DNA of 64,000 bases from Salegentibacter_A chungangensis (lineage in GTDB: Bacteria > Bacteroidota > Bacteroidia > Flavobacteriales > Flavobacteriaceae). The DNA lies in the NCBI RefSeq assembly GCF_042678405.1, contig NZ_JBHTLI010000001.1, positions 434,001 through 498,000 on the forward strand. The letters are read 5' to 3'. Position 1 is the first letter of the stretch. Each line of letters starts with the position of its first letter. The position numbers and the translations under genes are program-made. Positions 52,481 through 61,484 of this stretch are shown piece after piece. The notes under the pieces are model-generated. The model saw only the letters and a list, made by a program, of their open reading frames with translations. It had not been told where the DNA came from and searched no databases.

Positions 52481-54106
52481 ATGAAGATTTTCCTTAAACC
52501 TGCTTTGATATTATCATTACTGTTACTGGCCTTTTCCTGTAAAACAATCAAGCCTGTTTCTCAGCCCGAAACTCCTGAAGTGGCTGAAGAACCTGCGCAG
52601 CAGGATAGCATTCCTGCACCTGAAAAACCTGAGGCTCCGGCTGAAAAAGTACCCCAAGAAAAAATTACAAAGGAAAAAGAGCTGAAAGCAGCACCTCCTG
52701 TGAATATTGAAGAATTTCGCGCTGCCTGGGTGGCCACCGTTGCAAATATTAACTGGCCGAGCAAACCGGGATTATCTACCAGCGAACAGCAAAGGGAAGC
52801 TCTGAAACTTCTGGACTTCCTGGAAGCTAATAATTTTAATGCCGTGATCTTCCAGGTGAGACCACAGGCCGATGCGCTTTATAAGAGCGAACTTGAACCC
52901 TGGTCTTACTTCCTTAGCGGGAAACAGGGACAGGCACCTGAACCTTATTACGACCCACTTAAGTTCTGGATCGAAGCGGCTCATAACCGCGGACTCGAAT
53001 TGCACGTCTGGCTGAACCCTTATCGTGCGCATCATACCACCGGTGGGGAGATCAGTGAGCATTCCATCATCAAAAGGAAGCCTGAACTGGCCGTGGAACT
53101 CGAGAATGGAATGTGGTGGCTGGATCCAGCCAAAAAAGGAACCCAGGACCATTCTGCAGCCGTGGTGATGGATATTGTAAAGAGATATGATATAGACGGG
53201 GTGCATTTTGATGACTATTTCTACCCTTACGATTCTTATAACAACGGCAAGGACTTTCCCGATAATGCCAGCTGGAATGCCTACAAACAGAGTGGGGGAG
53301 AGCTTTCCCGCGGAGACTGGAGAAGGGATGCGGTGAATAAATTCATCAAGAGACTTTATGCTGAAATTAAAGCTGAAAAATCTTACGTGAAGTTCGGCTT
53401 GAGTCCGTTCGGGATCTGGAGGCCGGGTTATCCACAGTCGGTTTCAGGCTATGACCAATATGAAAAACTTTATGCCGATGCCAGATTATGGCTTAATGAA
53501 GGCTGGATAGATTACTTCACCCCTCAGTTGTACTGGAAGATCAATCAGTATGGACAGAGCTTCCCTGAGCTGCTTGGCTGGTGGGAAAGCGAAAATACCA
53601 AGGACCGTCATCTATGGCCGGGAATAAGCGTTGGCCAGGGAGGCGATGAGAAGAATATTGATGAGACCATCAACCAGATTATGATCACCCGCGGGATGCT
53701 TCCCGAAAGCAAGGGAACGGTGCACTGGAGTATTGGCCCGCTGGTAAAACACGACAGTCTTTCAAACGCAATAAAAGAGGGTCCCTACAGAAGAAAAAGT
53801 CTTGTTCCTCCGAGTGAGTGGCTGGACGATGAAGCCCCGGCAGCTCCGCTTGTTCAGACCAAAATTGATGGAGAACGCCTAAAGATGAACTGGACTCAAC
53901 CCGCAGGTGAAGAGGTCTTCAGGTGGGTGGTCTATTTCAAATATGAAGGAGGGAGCTGGGACCATAAGATCCTGCCTCACGATGCAAGATCCTACAGCCT
54001 TCAGTATGTGGTTGGAGACAAGAAAAAGAAGATGGAGAAGATCGGGATCACGGCCGTAGACCGGACCGGAAATCAAAGCGAATTCAAAGTAATCGAATTA
54101 AAATAA
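52481..54106 (+). CDS. GHL10-family (DigH-like) glycoside hydrolase lipoprotein
   Basis: 541 residues. The lipobox LLAFSC places the lipid Cys at 20. A Pro/Glu/Ala-rich linker (~25-75) leads to a GHL10/DUF187 TIM-barrel (~80-430) with EFRAAWVATVANINWP and the YDPLKFWIEAAHNRGLE helix. A fibronectin-like C-terminal domain follows. E. coli DigH (YddW), of the same family, cleaves denuded peptidoglycan glycan. That role fits the amidases in this locus, which would produce denuded strands. It is the first gene after the SusD terminator and lies 7 bp upstream of the symporter. Confidence 0.85.
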   Translation: MKIFLKPALILSLLLLAFSCKTIKPVSQPETPEVAEEPAQQDSIPAPEKPEAPAEKVPQEKITKEKELKAAPPVNIEEFRAAWVATVANINWPSKPGLSTSEQQREALKLLDFLEANNFNAVIFQVRPQADALYKSELEPWSYFLSGKQGQAPEPYYDPLKFWIEAAHNRGLELHVWLNPYRAHHTTGGEISEHSIIKRKPELAVELENGMWWLDPAKKGTQDHSAAVVMDIVKRYDIDGVHFDDYFYPYDSYNNGKDFPDNASWNAYKQSGGELSRGDWRRDAVNKFIKRLYAEIKAEKSYVKFGLSPFGIWRPGYPQSVSGYDQYEKLYADARLWLNEGWIDYFTPQLYWKINQYGQSFPELLGWWESENTKDRHLWPGISVGQGGDEKNIDETINQIMITRGMLPESKGTVHWSIGPLVKHDSLSNAIKEGPYRRKSLVPPSEWLDDEAPAAPLVQTKIDGERLKMNWTQPAGEEVFRWVVYFKYEGGSWDHKILPHDARSYSLQYVVGDKKKKMEKIGITAVDRTGNQSEFKVIELK

Positions 54107-54113
54107 GAGATTA

Positions 54114-55562
54114 ATGAGCCCCATTTTAGTATTTAGCGTAATCGCCGGATATTTTGTAGTACTGCTTGGTATAAGTCATTTCACCTCAAAAAAGGCCGAT
54201 AACACCACCTTTTTTACAGCAAACCGTCAGTCGCCCTGGTATCTTGTTGCCTACGGGATGGTTGGGGCCTCCCTTTCGGGGGTTACCTTTATTTCGGTTC
54301 CGGGTGAGGTCGGTAATTCCGGCTGGACCTATCTGCAGTTCGTGATGGGAAATATGGTTGGCTATGCCGTGATCGCACTCGTTTTGATCCCGCTTTTCTA
54401 TAAATTAAGACTGGTTTCCATTTATGAGTACCTCAGAGACAGATTCGGACATAAATCATATTTGGCGGGAGCCTCTTTCTTTCTGATCTCACAGACCATA
54501 GGAGCCTCCTTCAGGCTGTTCCTTGCTGCTGTGGTACTGCAGATCGCTTTTTTTGATGCTTTTGGAATTCCGTTTTCGGTGACCGTTTTGGTAACCATCC
54601 TGCTCATCTGGTTATATACCTTCCGGGGTGGGATCAAGACCATTGTTTGGACAGATACCCTGCAGACCACTTTCCTGCTTCTGGCCGTGGTGATCAGTAT
54701 TTTTGTGATTATGAGCCATATGGACCTTGGTGCCGAAAAGGTTTTTAGTGTGGTAGCTGAAAGTGACCTTTCCAATATCTTCGACTGGAACTGGAAATCT
54801 GACCGGAACTTTTACAAGACTTTCCTCGCCGGGGTATTCATTACCATTGCGATGAACGGCCTTGACCAGAACGTGATGCAGAAGAACCTTACCTGTAAGA
54901 ACAAAGGAGAAGCCCAGAAGAACATCTTCTGGTTCTCTATCACTTTCTTTTTTTCGACCTTATTATTCCTTGCTTTAGGGGTACTGTTATATAAATACGC
55001 GATAGATCAGCAGATCCCGATCCCTGAACGTACAGATGATCTCTATCCGCTGCTGGCGTTAAATCACTTCGGAATATTTGCCGGGGTGGTCTTCCTTATC
55101 GGGATCGTGGCAGCCGCCTTTTCCAGTGCCGACTCTGCCCTTACTGCTTTAACCACCTCATTTTGTGTGGATATTCTCGATCTTGAGAAGAAAAAGGGAG
55201 ATCAGAAGAAGATCAGGCTTGGAGTTCATATCGGGTTTACCATCCTGATGTTCCTTGTTATAGTTATCTTTAATGCCATTAATGATACCAGCGTGGTAAG
55301 CGCGGTTTTCAAGGTTGCAGGCTTCACCTACGGGCCATTATTGGGCTTGTTCGCCTTTGGGCTTATAACCAGCAGGCCGGTAAAGGACAGGTTCGTGCCA
55401 ATTGTATGTGTGCTGTCGCCAATAATCTCGTTCATCCTGGATATGAATTCAACGGAATGGTTTTACGGCTACCAGTTCGGTTTCGAGATTCTTCTGGTAA
55501 ATGCAGCCATCACATATTTCGGATTGTGGATGCTTTACAACAAACGACCCGGGTTTTTATAA
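54114..55562 (+). CDS. Sodium:solute symporter (SSS family)
   Basis: 482 residues with about 13 transmembrane helices and the SSS motifs YMVGASLSGVTFISVPGE and TIGASFRLF, plus the conserved core YTFRGGIKTIVWTDTLQ. It uses a Na+ gradient to import solutes such as sugars, amino acids or peptides. Its place between GHL10 and the Ala-Glu epimerase suggests an amino sugar or muropeptide breakdown product, but the substrate is inference. Confidence 0.88.
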   Translation: MSPILVFSVIAGYFVVLLGISHFTSKKADNTTFFTANRQSPWYLVAYGMVGASLSGVTFISVPGEVGNSGWTYLQFVMGNMVGYAVIALVLIPLFYKLRLVSIYEYLRDRFGHKSYLAGASFFLISQTIGASFRLFLAAVVLQIAFFDAFGIPFSVTVLVTILLIWLYTFRGGIKTIVWTDTLQTTFLLLAVVISIFVIMSHMDLGAEKVFSVVAESDLSNIFDWNWKSDRNFYKTFLAGVFITIAMNGLDQNVMQKNLTCKNKGEAQKNIFWFSITFFFSTLLFLALGVLLYKYAIDQQIPIPERTDDLYPLLALNHFGIFAGVVFLIGIVAAAFSSADSALTALTTSFCVDILDLEKKKGDQKKIRLGVHIGFTILMFLVIVIFNAINDTSVVSAVFKVAGFTYGPLLGLFAFGLITSRPVKDRFVPIVCVLSPIISFILDMNSTEWFYGYQFGFEILLVNAAITYFGLWMLYNKRPGFL

Positions 55563-55580
55563 TGCTTAGATCTTAATACT

Positions 55581-56600
55581 ATGGAGTTGAAATTTTATAC
55601 TTTCGATCTTGAGCTGAAAAATACTTTTACCATCAGCCACGGTTCCCGCGATTTTCAGCCGACGCTTATCGTCGCTTTAACCGAAGGGGAGCATACCGGC
55701 TATGGTGAAGCAACGGCCACCAAATATTACGGGGTAACTTCAGAGAAGATGATCGCTTCTATAAAGGAAGTTGAACCGCTGGTGCGGGAAAATATCCACC
55801 TTACCCCTGAAGAGCTGTGGGAGATCACCTTTCCGCACCTTAAGGACAATCCGTTCGCACAGTGTGCACTGGATATCGCGATGCACGACCTGCACGGGAA
55901 ACGAAACGGGATACCGCTTTATAAGATGTGGGGGCTGGAATTAAAGGATATCCCGCTTACCAACTATACCATCGGCATAGATTCTGTAGAGAAGATGGTG
56001 GAGAAGATGAAGGAATTTCCCTGGCCACTTTATAAGATCAAACTCGGCACCGATGAGGATGTGAAGATCGTAAAGGAACTCAGGAAACATACCGATTCCA
56101 TCTTCAGGCTGGATGCCAATGCCGCCTGGACTGCGGAACAGGCTATTGAGAACAGCATTGCATTGAAGGATCTCGGAGTGGAATTTCTGGAGCAGCCTCT
56201 TAAGACCAATGATATTGAGGGTATGAAAAGGCTTTATAAAGATTCTGCCTTACCTTTGATAGCTGATGAAAGCTGCATTGTGGAGAGTGACGTCAAGAAA
56301 TGTGCGCCTTATTTTCACGGGGTTAATATCAAGCTTACCAAGTGCGCTGGGCTTACACCTGGGAAGAGGATGATAGAGGAAGCGCGTAAGCTTGGCCTGA
56401 AGGTAATGGTGGGTTGTATGACCGAATCTACCGTGGGTATTTCGGCTATCGCGCAGCTGCTGCCTTTGCTGGATTACGTAGATATGGACGGGGCAATGCT
56501 GCTGAAGTCTGATATTGCAGACGGAGTTAAGGTCTATGATGAAAAAGTACATTTTCCCGATCGAAACGGAACGGGAGCGAAATTGTTGAAATTCGAATAA
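55581..56600 (+). CDS. L-Ala-D/L-Glu epimerase (dipeptide epimerase), enolase superfamily
   Basis: 339 residues. The capping domain precedes a barrel with the catalytic KxK (Lys152, Lys154 in KIKLG) and metal ligands Asp178 (RLDANAAW), Glu204 (EQPL) and Asp229 (DESC). A second Lys lies in IKLTK (251-254). The match is to the MLE/dipeptide epimerase branch, which interconverts L-Ala-D-Glu and L-Ala-L-Glu from murein peptides. In this locus that function is the expected one. It lies between the symporter (18 bp) and the NlpC/P60 gene (18 bp). Confidence 0.88.
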   Translation: MELKFYTFDLELKNTFTISHGSRDFQPTLIVALTEGEHTGYGEATATKYYGVTSEKMIASIKEVEPLVRENIHLTPEELWEITFPHLKDNPFAQCALDIAMHDLHGKRNGIPLYKMWGLELKDIPLTNYTIGIDSVEKMVEKMKEFPWPLYKIKLGTDEDVKIVKELRKHTDSIFRLDANAAWTAEQAIENSIALKDLGVEFLEQPLKTNDIEGMKRLYKDSALPLIADESCIVESDVKKCAPYFHGVNIKLTKCAGLTPGKRMIEEARKLGLKVMVGCMTESTVGISAIAQLLPLLDYVDMDGAMLLKSDIADGVKVYDEKVHFPDRNGTGAKLLKFE

Positions 56601-56618
56601 AATTAAACTGAAATAAAA

Positions 56619-57845
56619 ATGATCAAAAAACTGAATTACCTGGCCCTTCTTGGCTTACTGATCTTTGCTTCCTGCGAAGAACAGCCCGAGAAAGAAGAAG
56701 CCAATGAGACCGACACCTATATCGCCGAAGTTGAAAAGGAATATGCTCCAGACGGAAGGGTGGCTTTGTTCGAAATCAAGGCAGAAAGAAAAGGAGATCA
56801 ATACCTGCTGAAGGGAGAGTCTAATTTACCCAAGGCGGTAAATGAGCTTAAACAGAAACTGAAGGAGCAGGACATCAAGTTCACCGACAGTATCTCTCTT
56901 CTTCCTGATGAGAAAGCTCTTGAAGGCAAGACCAGGGGAGTGGTAAAGATCTCGGTTGCCAATTTGCGGGATGAACCAAAACATTCGGCGCAACTGGTAA
57001 CCCAGGCAACTATGGGAATGCCGCTAAAGGTCTATAAAAAACAGGGAAGCTGGTATTATGTGCAGACTCCCGATGATTACCTGGCCTGGGTAGACTATGG
57101 CGGAATTGAAAATATGACCAAAGACCAGTTCTCTAAATGGAAGAAGGCAGAAAAGCTTATTTACCTTGAACCTTTCGGGGCTTCGGTGAAGGAAGCAGAT
57201 AAGTCTTCTGCCACGGTTGGAGACCTTGTTGCTGGCGATGTTTTAGAGCTTGTGAGCGAACAAAATGGTTTTTATGAGGTTCTTTACCCGAACGGCAAAA
57301 AAGCCTTTGTAAATAAGTCTGAGGCCAAACCTTATAAGGAGTGGCTTGCATCTCTTGAAGGAGATAAGGAAAGTCTTGTAAAAACTTCCAAGGAGCTGAT
57401 GGGACTTCCATACCTGTGGGGAGGAACTTCGCCAAAAGGAGTGGATTGCAGTGGTTTCACCAAGACCGTATATTTCCTCAACGGAATGGTGTTGCCTCGT
57501 GATGCTTCCCAACAGGTGCATACCGGAAAACTGGTGGACACTACAAGGAATTTTGAAAAGCTTATTCCGGGTGATCTGTTGTTCTTCGGAAAACCGGCTA
57601 CAGATTCTACCTCAGAAAGGGTGGTACACGTAGGAATGTGGATTGGCGACAATAAGTTCATTCATTCTATGGGAGAAGTACACATCAGTAATTTTGATTT
57701 CACGGCTACCGATTTTGATGAGTATAACTACAATCGTTATTTAAGGACCAAAAGATTGCTGGATCAGGAAAACAACCAGGTTCAGTATCTGAAGAAGCAA
57801 GATATTTTTATAGATGATTCCGGGGAGGATTCATCTGAAGATTAA
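56619..57845 (+). CDS. NlpC/P60 (C40) endopeptidase lipoprotein with SH3 domains
   Basis: 408 residues. The lipobox LLIFASC gives the lipid Cys at 19. Two SH3-like domains lie at ~105-165 and ~180-240, then the NlpC/P60 domain with Cys277 in GVDCSGF, His337 in VVHVGMW and the third polar residue at His349. Such enzymes cut gamma-D-Glu-meso-DAP or D-iso-Glu-DAP bonds in murein peptides. It is the last gene of the + strand unit and is followed by a strong terminator. The SH3 domains probably bind peptidoglycan. Confidence 0.93.
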   Translation: MIKKLNYLALLGLLIFASCEEQPEKEEANETDTYIAEVEKEYAPDGRVALFEIKAERKGDQYLLKGESNLPKAVNELKQKLKEQDIKFTDSISLLPDEKALEGKTRGVVKISVANLRDEPKHSAQLVTQATMGMPLKVYKKQGSWYYVQTPDDYLAWVDYGGIENMTKDQFSKWKKAEKLIYLEPFGASVKEADKSSATVGDLVAGDVLELVSEQNGFYEVLYPNGKKAFVNKSEAKPYKEWLASLEGDKESLVKTSKELMGLPYLWGGTSPKGVDCSGFTKTVYFLNGMVLPRDASQQVHTGKLVDTTRNFEKLIPGDLLFFGKPATDSTSERVVHVGMWIGDNKFIHSMGEVHISNFDFTATDFDEYNYNRYLRTKRLLDQENNQVQYLKKQDIFIDDSGEDSSED

Positions 57846-57890
57846 TCCCTTGTTAAGGGGTGTTTTTAGTAGTTTAGTTGATTAATGCAG

Positions 57891-57921
57891 AAGCCCTCCC
57901 GGCAACGGGAGGGCTTCTTGT
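57891..57921. terminator. Bidirectional terminator between the NlpC/P60 gene and the amidase operon
   Basis: Perfect stem AAGCCCTCCCG (57891-57901) with CGGGAGGGCTT (57906-57916), loop GCAA, then T-rich sequence. It is GC-rich and very stable, and serves both converging transcripts. Confidence 0.92.
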
Positions 57922-57977
57922 TTAAACCAGTACTTACTAATTACAATTCTGAAGCTCAGCTGTTATGATGAGTTCTT

Positions 57978-58565
57978 TTATTTTTCTGCAATTTCCCGTC
58001 TGAGCTGAGGTAAAATTGAATAAAGAAAATCACCCGGGCACGCGGTCTTCGCATAATCCTTATGCCCGCCGATCTGTTTTGGATTTATATGATATTCTTT
58101 CGAAAGCTTTTCAACCAGGGGGTAAAGGCTTTGTAATTGCTGTTGACCGGGCTTTGTCTTTTCAAAATTACCTTCGAGGACTATCAGGACATGTCCTTTC
58201 GGGTCGTAGGAAGTATTGGTGTCTCCCGCATAGTTTATATCCCTTCCTTCAGCAATTGTTCCGTTTTCGGCTATATAGAAATGATAGGGCACATCTGCCC
58301 AGGCTGGTTTAGGGGTGCCATCGGCCAGCTTAGAATCACTTTGTGAGAATCTTTGTAATGCCTGTACTTTTTGGGCTACACTTACTTCCGGTTTTTGGGG
58401 AGTTGCGGTATGATGAATGGTGATATATTGGAGCTGGTGAGCTTCCATTTCCATTACCGGGGCTTTTGCATTCCATTGTTCCCGTTTCAGAATATCCTGT
58501 GCCTGGAGACCAAGGCCTGCTGAAAGAAGGAATATGAATACGAAAGCGATCCGAAAGCTTTTCAT
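57978..58565 (-). CDS. N-acetylmuramoyl-L-alanine amidase, PGRP/amidase_2 type, secreted
   Basis: 195 residues. The signal peptide (1-22, ending GLQAQ) precedes an amidase_2 domain with zinc ligands in YITIHHTAT and the GGHKDYAKTACPGDF motif (HxxxxxTxCPG). It cuts MurNAc-L-Ala bonds. It is predicted to be periplasmic or released, as it has no lipobox. It starts 1 bp after the AmiD-like gene, so the two enzymes are made together. Confidence 0.9.
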   Translation of the reverse strand: MKSFRIAFVFIFLLSAGLGLQAQDILKREQWNAKAPVMEMEAHQLQYITIHHTATPQKPEVSVAQKVQALQRFSQSDSKLADGTPKPAWADVPYHFYIAENGTIAEGRDINYAGDTNTSYDPKGHVLIVLEGNFEKTKPGQQQLQSLYPLVEKLSKEYHINPKQIGGHKDYAKTACPGDFLYSILPQLRREIAEK

Positions 58566-58566
58566 A

Positions 58567-59499
58567 TTACAGGTATTTTCGGTAAAGACTGTATAACACC
58601 TTCAGCTCGTAGTTTGACAGAACTGGATCGGTGTTTTCCTGTATAAAGTGGAGTTTAAAAGCTCTTACCGCAGCAACAGGATCTGAAATATCATAACCAA
58701 TGATCCTAAGGGCCATCAGGTAATCAAAACCTGAAGGGACCATTTCAGGGAACATAAGCTCATCCAAAAAATCCAGTTCAAAATCCAATTCAGGGTGCAC
58801 AGGGAAATCAAGAGGATATGCCTCGAAAAACTCATCTTCAAATTGCAGTTTTTCTACTTCAGCTTCGTCATACCAATGTCCGTAACCCTTTTCAGCCAGT
58901 TCTTTCCAGGGGAAATTCTTGTTAGGGTCCACCTTTCGAGTGGGGGCGATATCAGAGTGGCCTATAAAATTGGCTGTAGGGATGCCGTATTTTTCTTTTA
59001 AGATCTCCAGTACATCGATAAGACTTTTTACCTGGGCTTCAGAAAAGCCTTCTTTCCCATTATTGTCCAGCTCGATGCCAATAGAGGTGGAATTAAGATC
59101 GTCAGTATTTCCCCATTTTCCTATTCCTCCGTGCCAGGCGCGGTAATAGTCGTTCAGCATATGATAGACCTCTCCGTTATCGTCTATCACATAGTGGGCG
59201 CTTACCTGGGTTCTGGGAAGGGTGAAGGTTTTAAGGGTTTGTTGCACGGAATCCTGAGCGGTGTGGTGTATGACCACAAAATTAGGCTTCCGCAGGTTAA
59301 AATTAGTAGTCCCTACCCGATACTCACCATAGTTGAGTGCGGATTCGACCTGGTTTTCGCGGGCAGGAAGCCTACTTAATTCTTTGGCATATTCCTTTGC
59401 CTGTTTTTTATATACACGGTTGGTCTTGCGGTACGGATTCGTACTGCAGGAGACCAAAACCGACAGGCCTATAATTAGTGTAGGGAAAATGCCTCTCAT
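58567..59499 (-). CDS. AmiD-like N-acetylmuramoyl-L-alanine amidase lipoprotein
   Basis: 310 residues. The lipobox VLVSC puts the lipid Cys at 18. The amidase_2 domain has VVIHHTAQ, the zinc-site SAHYVIDDNG and WHGGIGKW, and HSDIAPTRKVDPN. A C-terminal PG-binding-like segment (LMALRIIGYDISDPVAAVRAFK) follows, the architecture of E. coli AmiD. Anhydro- and ordinary muropeptides are known AmiD substrates. It follows the NagB fusion gene by 26 bp. Confidence 0.9.
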   Translation of the reverse strand: MRGIFPTLIIGLSVLVSCSTNPYRKTNRVYKKQAKEYAKELSRLPARENQVESALNYGEYRVGTTNFNLRKPNFVVIHHTAQDSVQQTLKTFTLPRTQVSAHYVIDDNGEVYHMLNDYYRAWHGGIGKWGNTDDLNSTSIGIELDNNGKEGFSEAQVKSLIDVLEILKEKYGIPTANFIGHSDIAPTRKVDPNKNFPWKELAEKGYGHWYDEAEVEKLQFEDEFFEAYPLDFPVHPELDFELDFLDELMFPEMVPSGFDYLMALRIIGYDISDPVAAVRAFKLHFIQENTDPVLSNYELKVLYSLYRKYL

Positions 59500-59525
59500 T
59501 TTGTTAAGATCTGATTATTAGTTTG

Positions 59526-61445
59526 TTAGAATTTCCATCTTACAAAGGCTTCCATCGCCTCATAATCGGCCAGCCCCAGCTTGTGATAATTCACTGCGGT
59601 CTCGCTGTTCCTTTCTTCGGCGCGCACCCAGAATTCCCTTTCGTCATCACCCGGGAATACAGGCCTGTCCTTTTGGGACTGGTGCTGGAAAATGGCATGT
59701 CTCTTTCTTTGTACCTCCTGCGGTGAAAGCGGTACGGCCATTTCGATCTCGTGTACCTGGAATTCCTGCCAGGCTCCGCGATACATCCACAGCCAGCAGT
59801 CTTTGGTCCATTCTTCGGTCTTTCTGAGCCTGGTTAGGGCTTCAATAATGATCCTGAAACATACGATATGAGTTCCGTGAGGATCGGCGAAATCACCTGC
59901 CGCAAAAACCTGGTGTGGTTTTATCTTCTGAAGCAGCTCCATTGTCTGCACCACGTCTTCTTCGGTCACAGGGCTTTTCACCCTTTTTCCTGTTTCGTAG
60001 AACGGAAGGGCCATAAAATGAATGTTTTTATCCTGTAGTCCGGCATAACGGGAACCGGCAATAGCCTCGCTCTTTCTTATAAATGCCTTTACATCCTGGA
60101 TCTCCTTAAGATCGATGTCATTGGGTTGTTTCTTTTCGATGAACTTGCGCATCTTCTCATAGGTGCTCTCCAGTTTACTGGTGTCTTCACCGATACTTTG
60201 ATTAAAATCTATGGCGAATTCAACGTATCGTAATACATCGGTATCCCAAACCGCTGTATTACCCGAGGTTTGGTAGGCCACGTGCACATCGTGCCCCTGG
60301 TCTACCAGCCTGATAAAAGTTCCTCCCATAGAGATTACATCATCATCGGGATGCGGGCTGAAAATAAGGGAGCGCTTCTGTGCAGGCTCGGCCCTTTCGG
60401 GACGCTGGGTATCATCGGCGTTGGGTTTTCCTCCGGGCCAGCCGGTGATACTGTGCTGAAGCTGGTTGAAAACATTGATGTTTATATCGTAAGCCGGTCC
60501 CTGTTCGGTAGCCAGCTGTGCCATTCCGTTGGCATTATAATCTTCTTCGGTTAGTTTCAGGATAGGTTTGCTGACCTCTCTGGAGAGCCAGATCACCGCT
60601 TTTTTGATAAGCTGAGGATCCCAGACGCAATCTTTAACAAGCCAGGGAGTATCGAACCTTGTTAGTTCTGAAGCAGCATCCTTGTCCAGGATGAATTCCA
60701 CGCTTTCAGACAGCTGAAGGTAAGTTGCAGGAACACTTCCTGAGATTTCTCCCTCTACAGCTTTCTTAATGATTGGGGCTTTTTTCTTGCTCCAGGCCAT
60801 CAGAATGATCTCGCGGGCCTTGAAGATGGTCCCGATCCCCATTGTGATGGCTTTGGTAGGCACATTTTCTTTCCCTCCAAAATCCCTGGAAGCATCGCGA
60901 CGGGTGAGGTCGTCCAGGGTTACCAGTCTTGTTCCCGAATTAGGAGCCGAACCGGGTTCGTTGAAACCAATGTGACCGGTTCTACCAATACCCAGCACCT
61001 GCAGGTCAAGGCCGCCAACGGCCGAAATTTTCTGTTCGTAAGCCAGACAGTAATCGGCGATATCTTCTTTTTTCAGGGTTCCGTCCGGAATATGGATATT
61101 CTCCCTTTTAATATCGATATGATTAAACAATTGTTCATCCATAAACCGAACATAGCTCTGCTTGGCATCAGGCTGCATCGGGTAATATTCATCCAGGTTG
61201 AAGGTGATCACGTTTTGAAAACTCAGCCCTTCTTCTTTGTGAAGGCGTATCAGCTCTGCATAAACCTCTACCGGCGTTGCTCCGGTAGCCAGGCCAAGTA
61301 CTGCATTTTCACCCGCTTTTTGTTTGCTGGTAATGATGTTTGCAATTCTTGCAGCTACTTTTTTGGAAGCGATATGCTCATCTTCATATACACTTACCGG
61401 TAACTTCTCAAATCGTGTTTCTTCCAGGAGATTTAATCTGGCCAT
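59526..61445 (-). CDS. nagB: Glucosamine-6-phosphate deaminase fused to a PIG-L/LmbE-type deacetylase domain
   Basis: 639 residues, more than twice canonical NagB (about 265). Residues 1-265 are the NagB fold: Asp85 in NLDEY (E. coli Asp72), His158 and Glu163 in GHIGFNEP (His143, Glu148). The position of E. coli Asp141 is Thr156 (GRTGHI). Residues ~355-639 form a PIG-L domain with HPDDD (365-369) and DPHGTH (521-526), zinc ligands of GlcNAc-type deacetylases. A bifunctional deacetylase-deaminase acting on GlcNAc-6-phosphate would bypass NagA; the fusion is common in Bacteroidota, but the deacetylase role is inferred. It lies in an operon with ROK and two amidases. Confidence 0.88.
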   Translation of the reverse strand: MARLNLLEETRFEKLPVSVYEDEHIASKKVAARIANIITSKQKAGENAVLGLATGATPVEVYAELIRLHKEEGLSFQNVITFNLDEYYPMQPDAKQSYVRFMDEQLFNHIDIKRENIHIPDGTLKKEDIADYCLAYEQKISAVGGLDLQVLGIGRTGHIGFNEPGSAPNSGTRLVTLDDLTRRDASRDFGGKENVPTKAITMGIGTIFKAREIILMAWSKKKAPIIKKAVEGEISGSVPATYLQLSESVEFILDKDAASELTRFDTPWLVKDCVWDPQLIKKAVIWLSREVSKPILKLTEEDYNANGMAQLATEQGPAYDININVFNQLQHSITGWPGGKPNADDTQRPERAEPAQKRSLIFSPHPDDDVISMGGTFIRLVDQGHDVHVAYQTSGNTAVWDTDVLRYVEFAIDFNQSIGEDTSKLESTYEKMRKFIEKKQPNDIDLKEIQDVKAFIRKSEAIAGSRYAGLQDKNIHFMALPFYETGKRVKSPVTEEDVVQTMELLQKIKPHQVFAAGDFADPHGTHIVCFRIIIEALTRLRKTEEWTKDCWLWMYRGAWQEFQVHEIEMAVPLSPQEVQRKRHAIFQHQSQKDRPVFPGDDEREFWVRAEERNSETAVNYHKLGLADYEAMEAFVRWKF

Positions 61446-61484
61446 AATTTTTTAGGTAATTCTATGTTGTTAATATTGTTAGCT

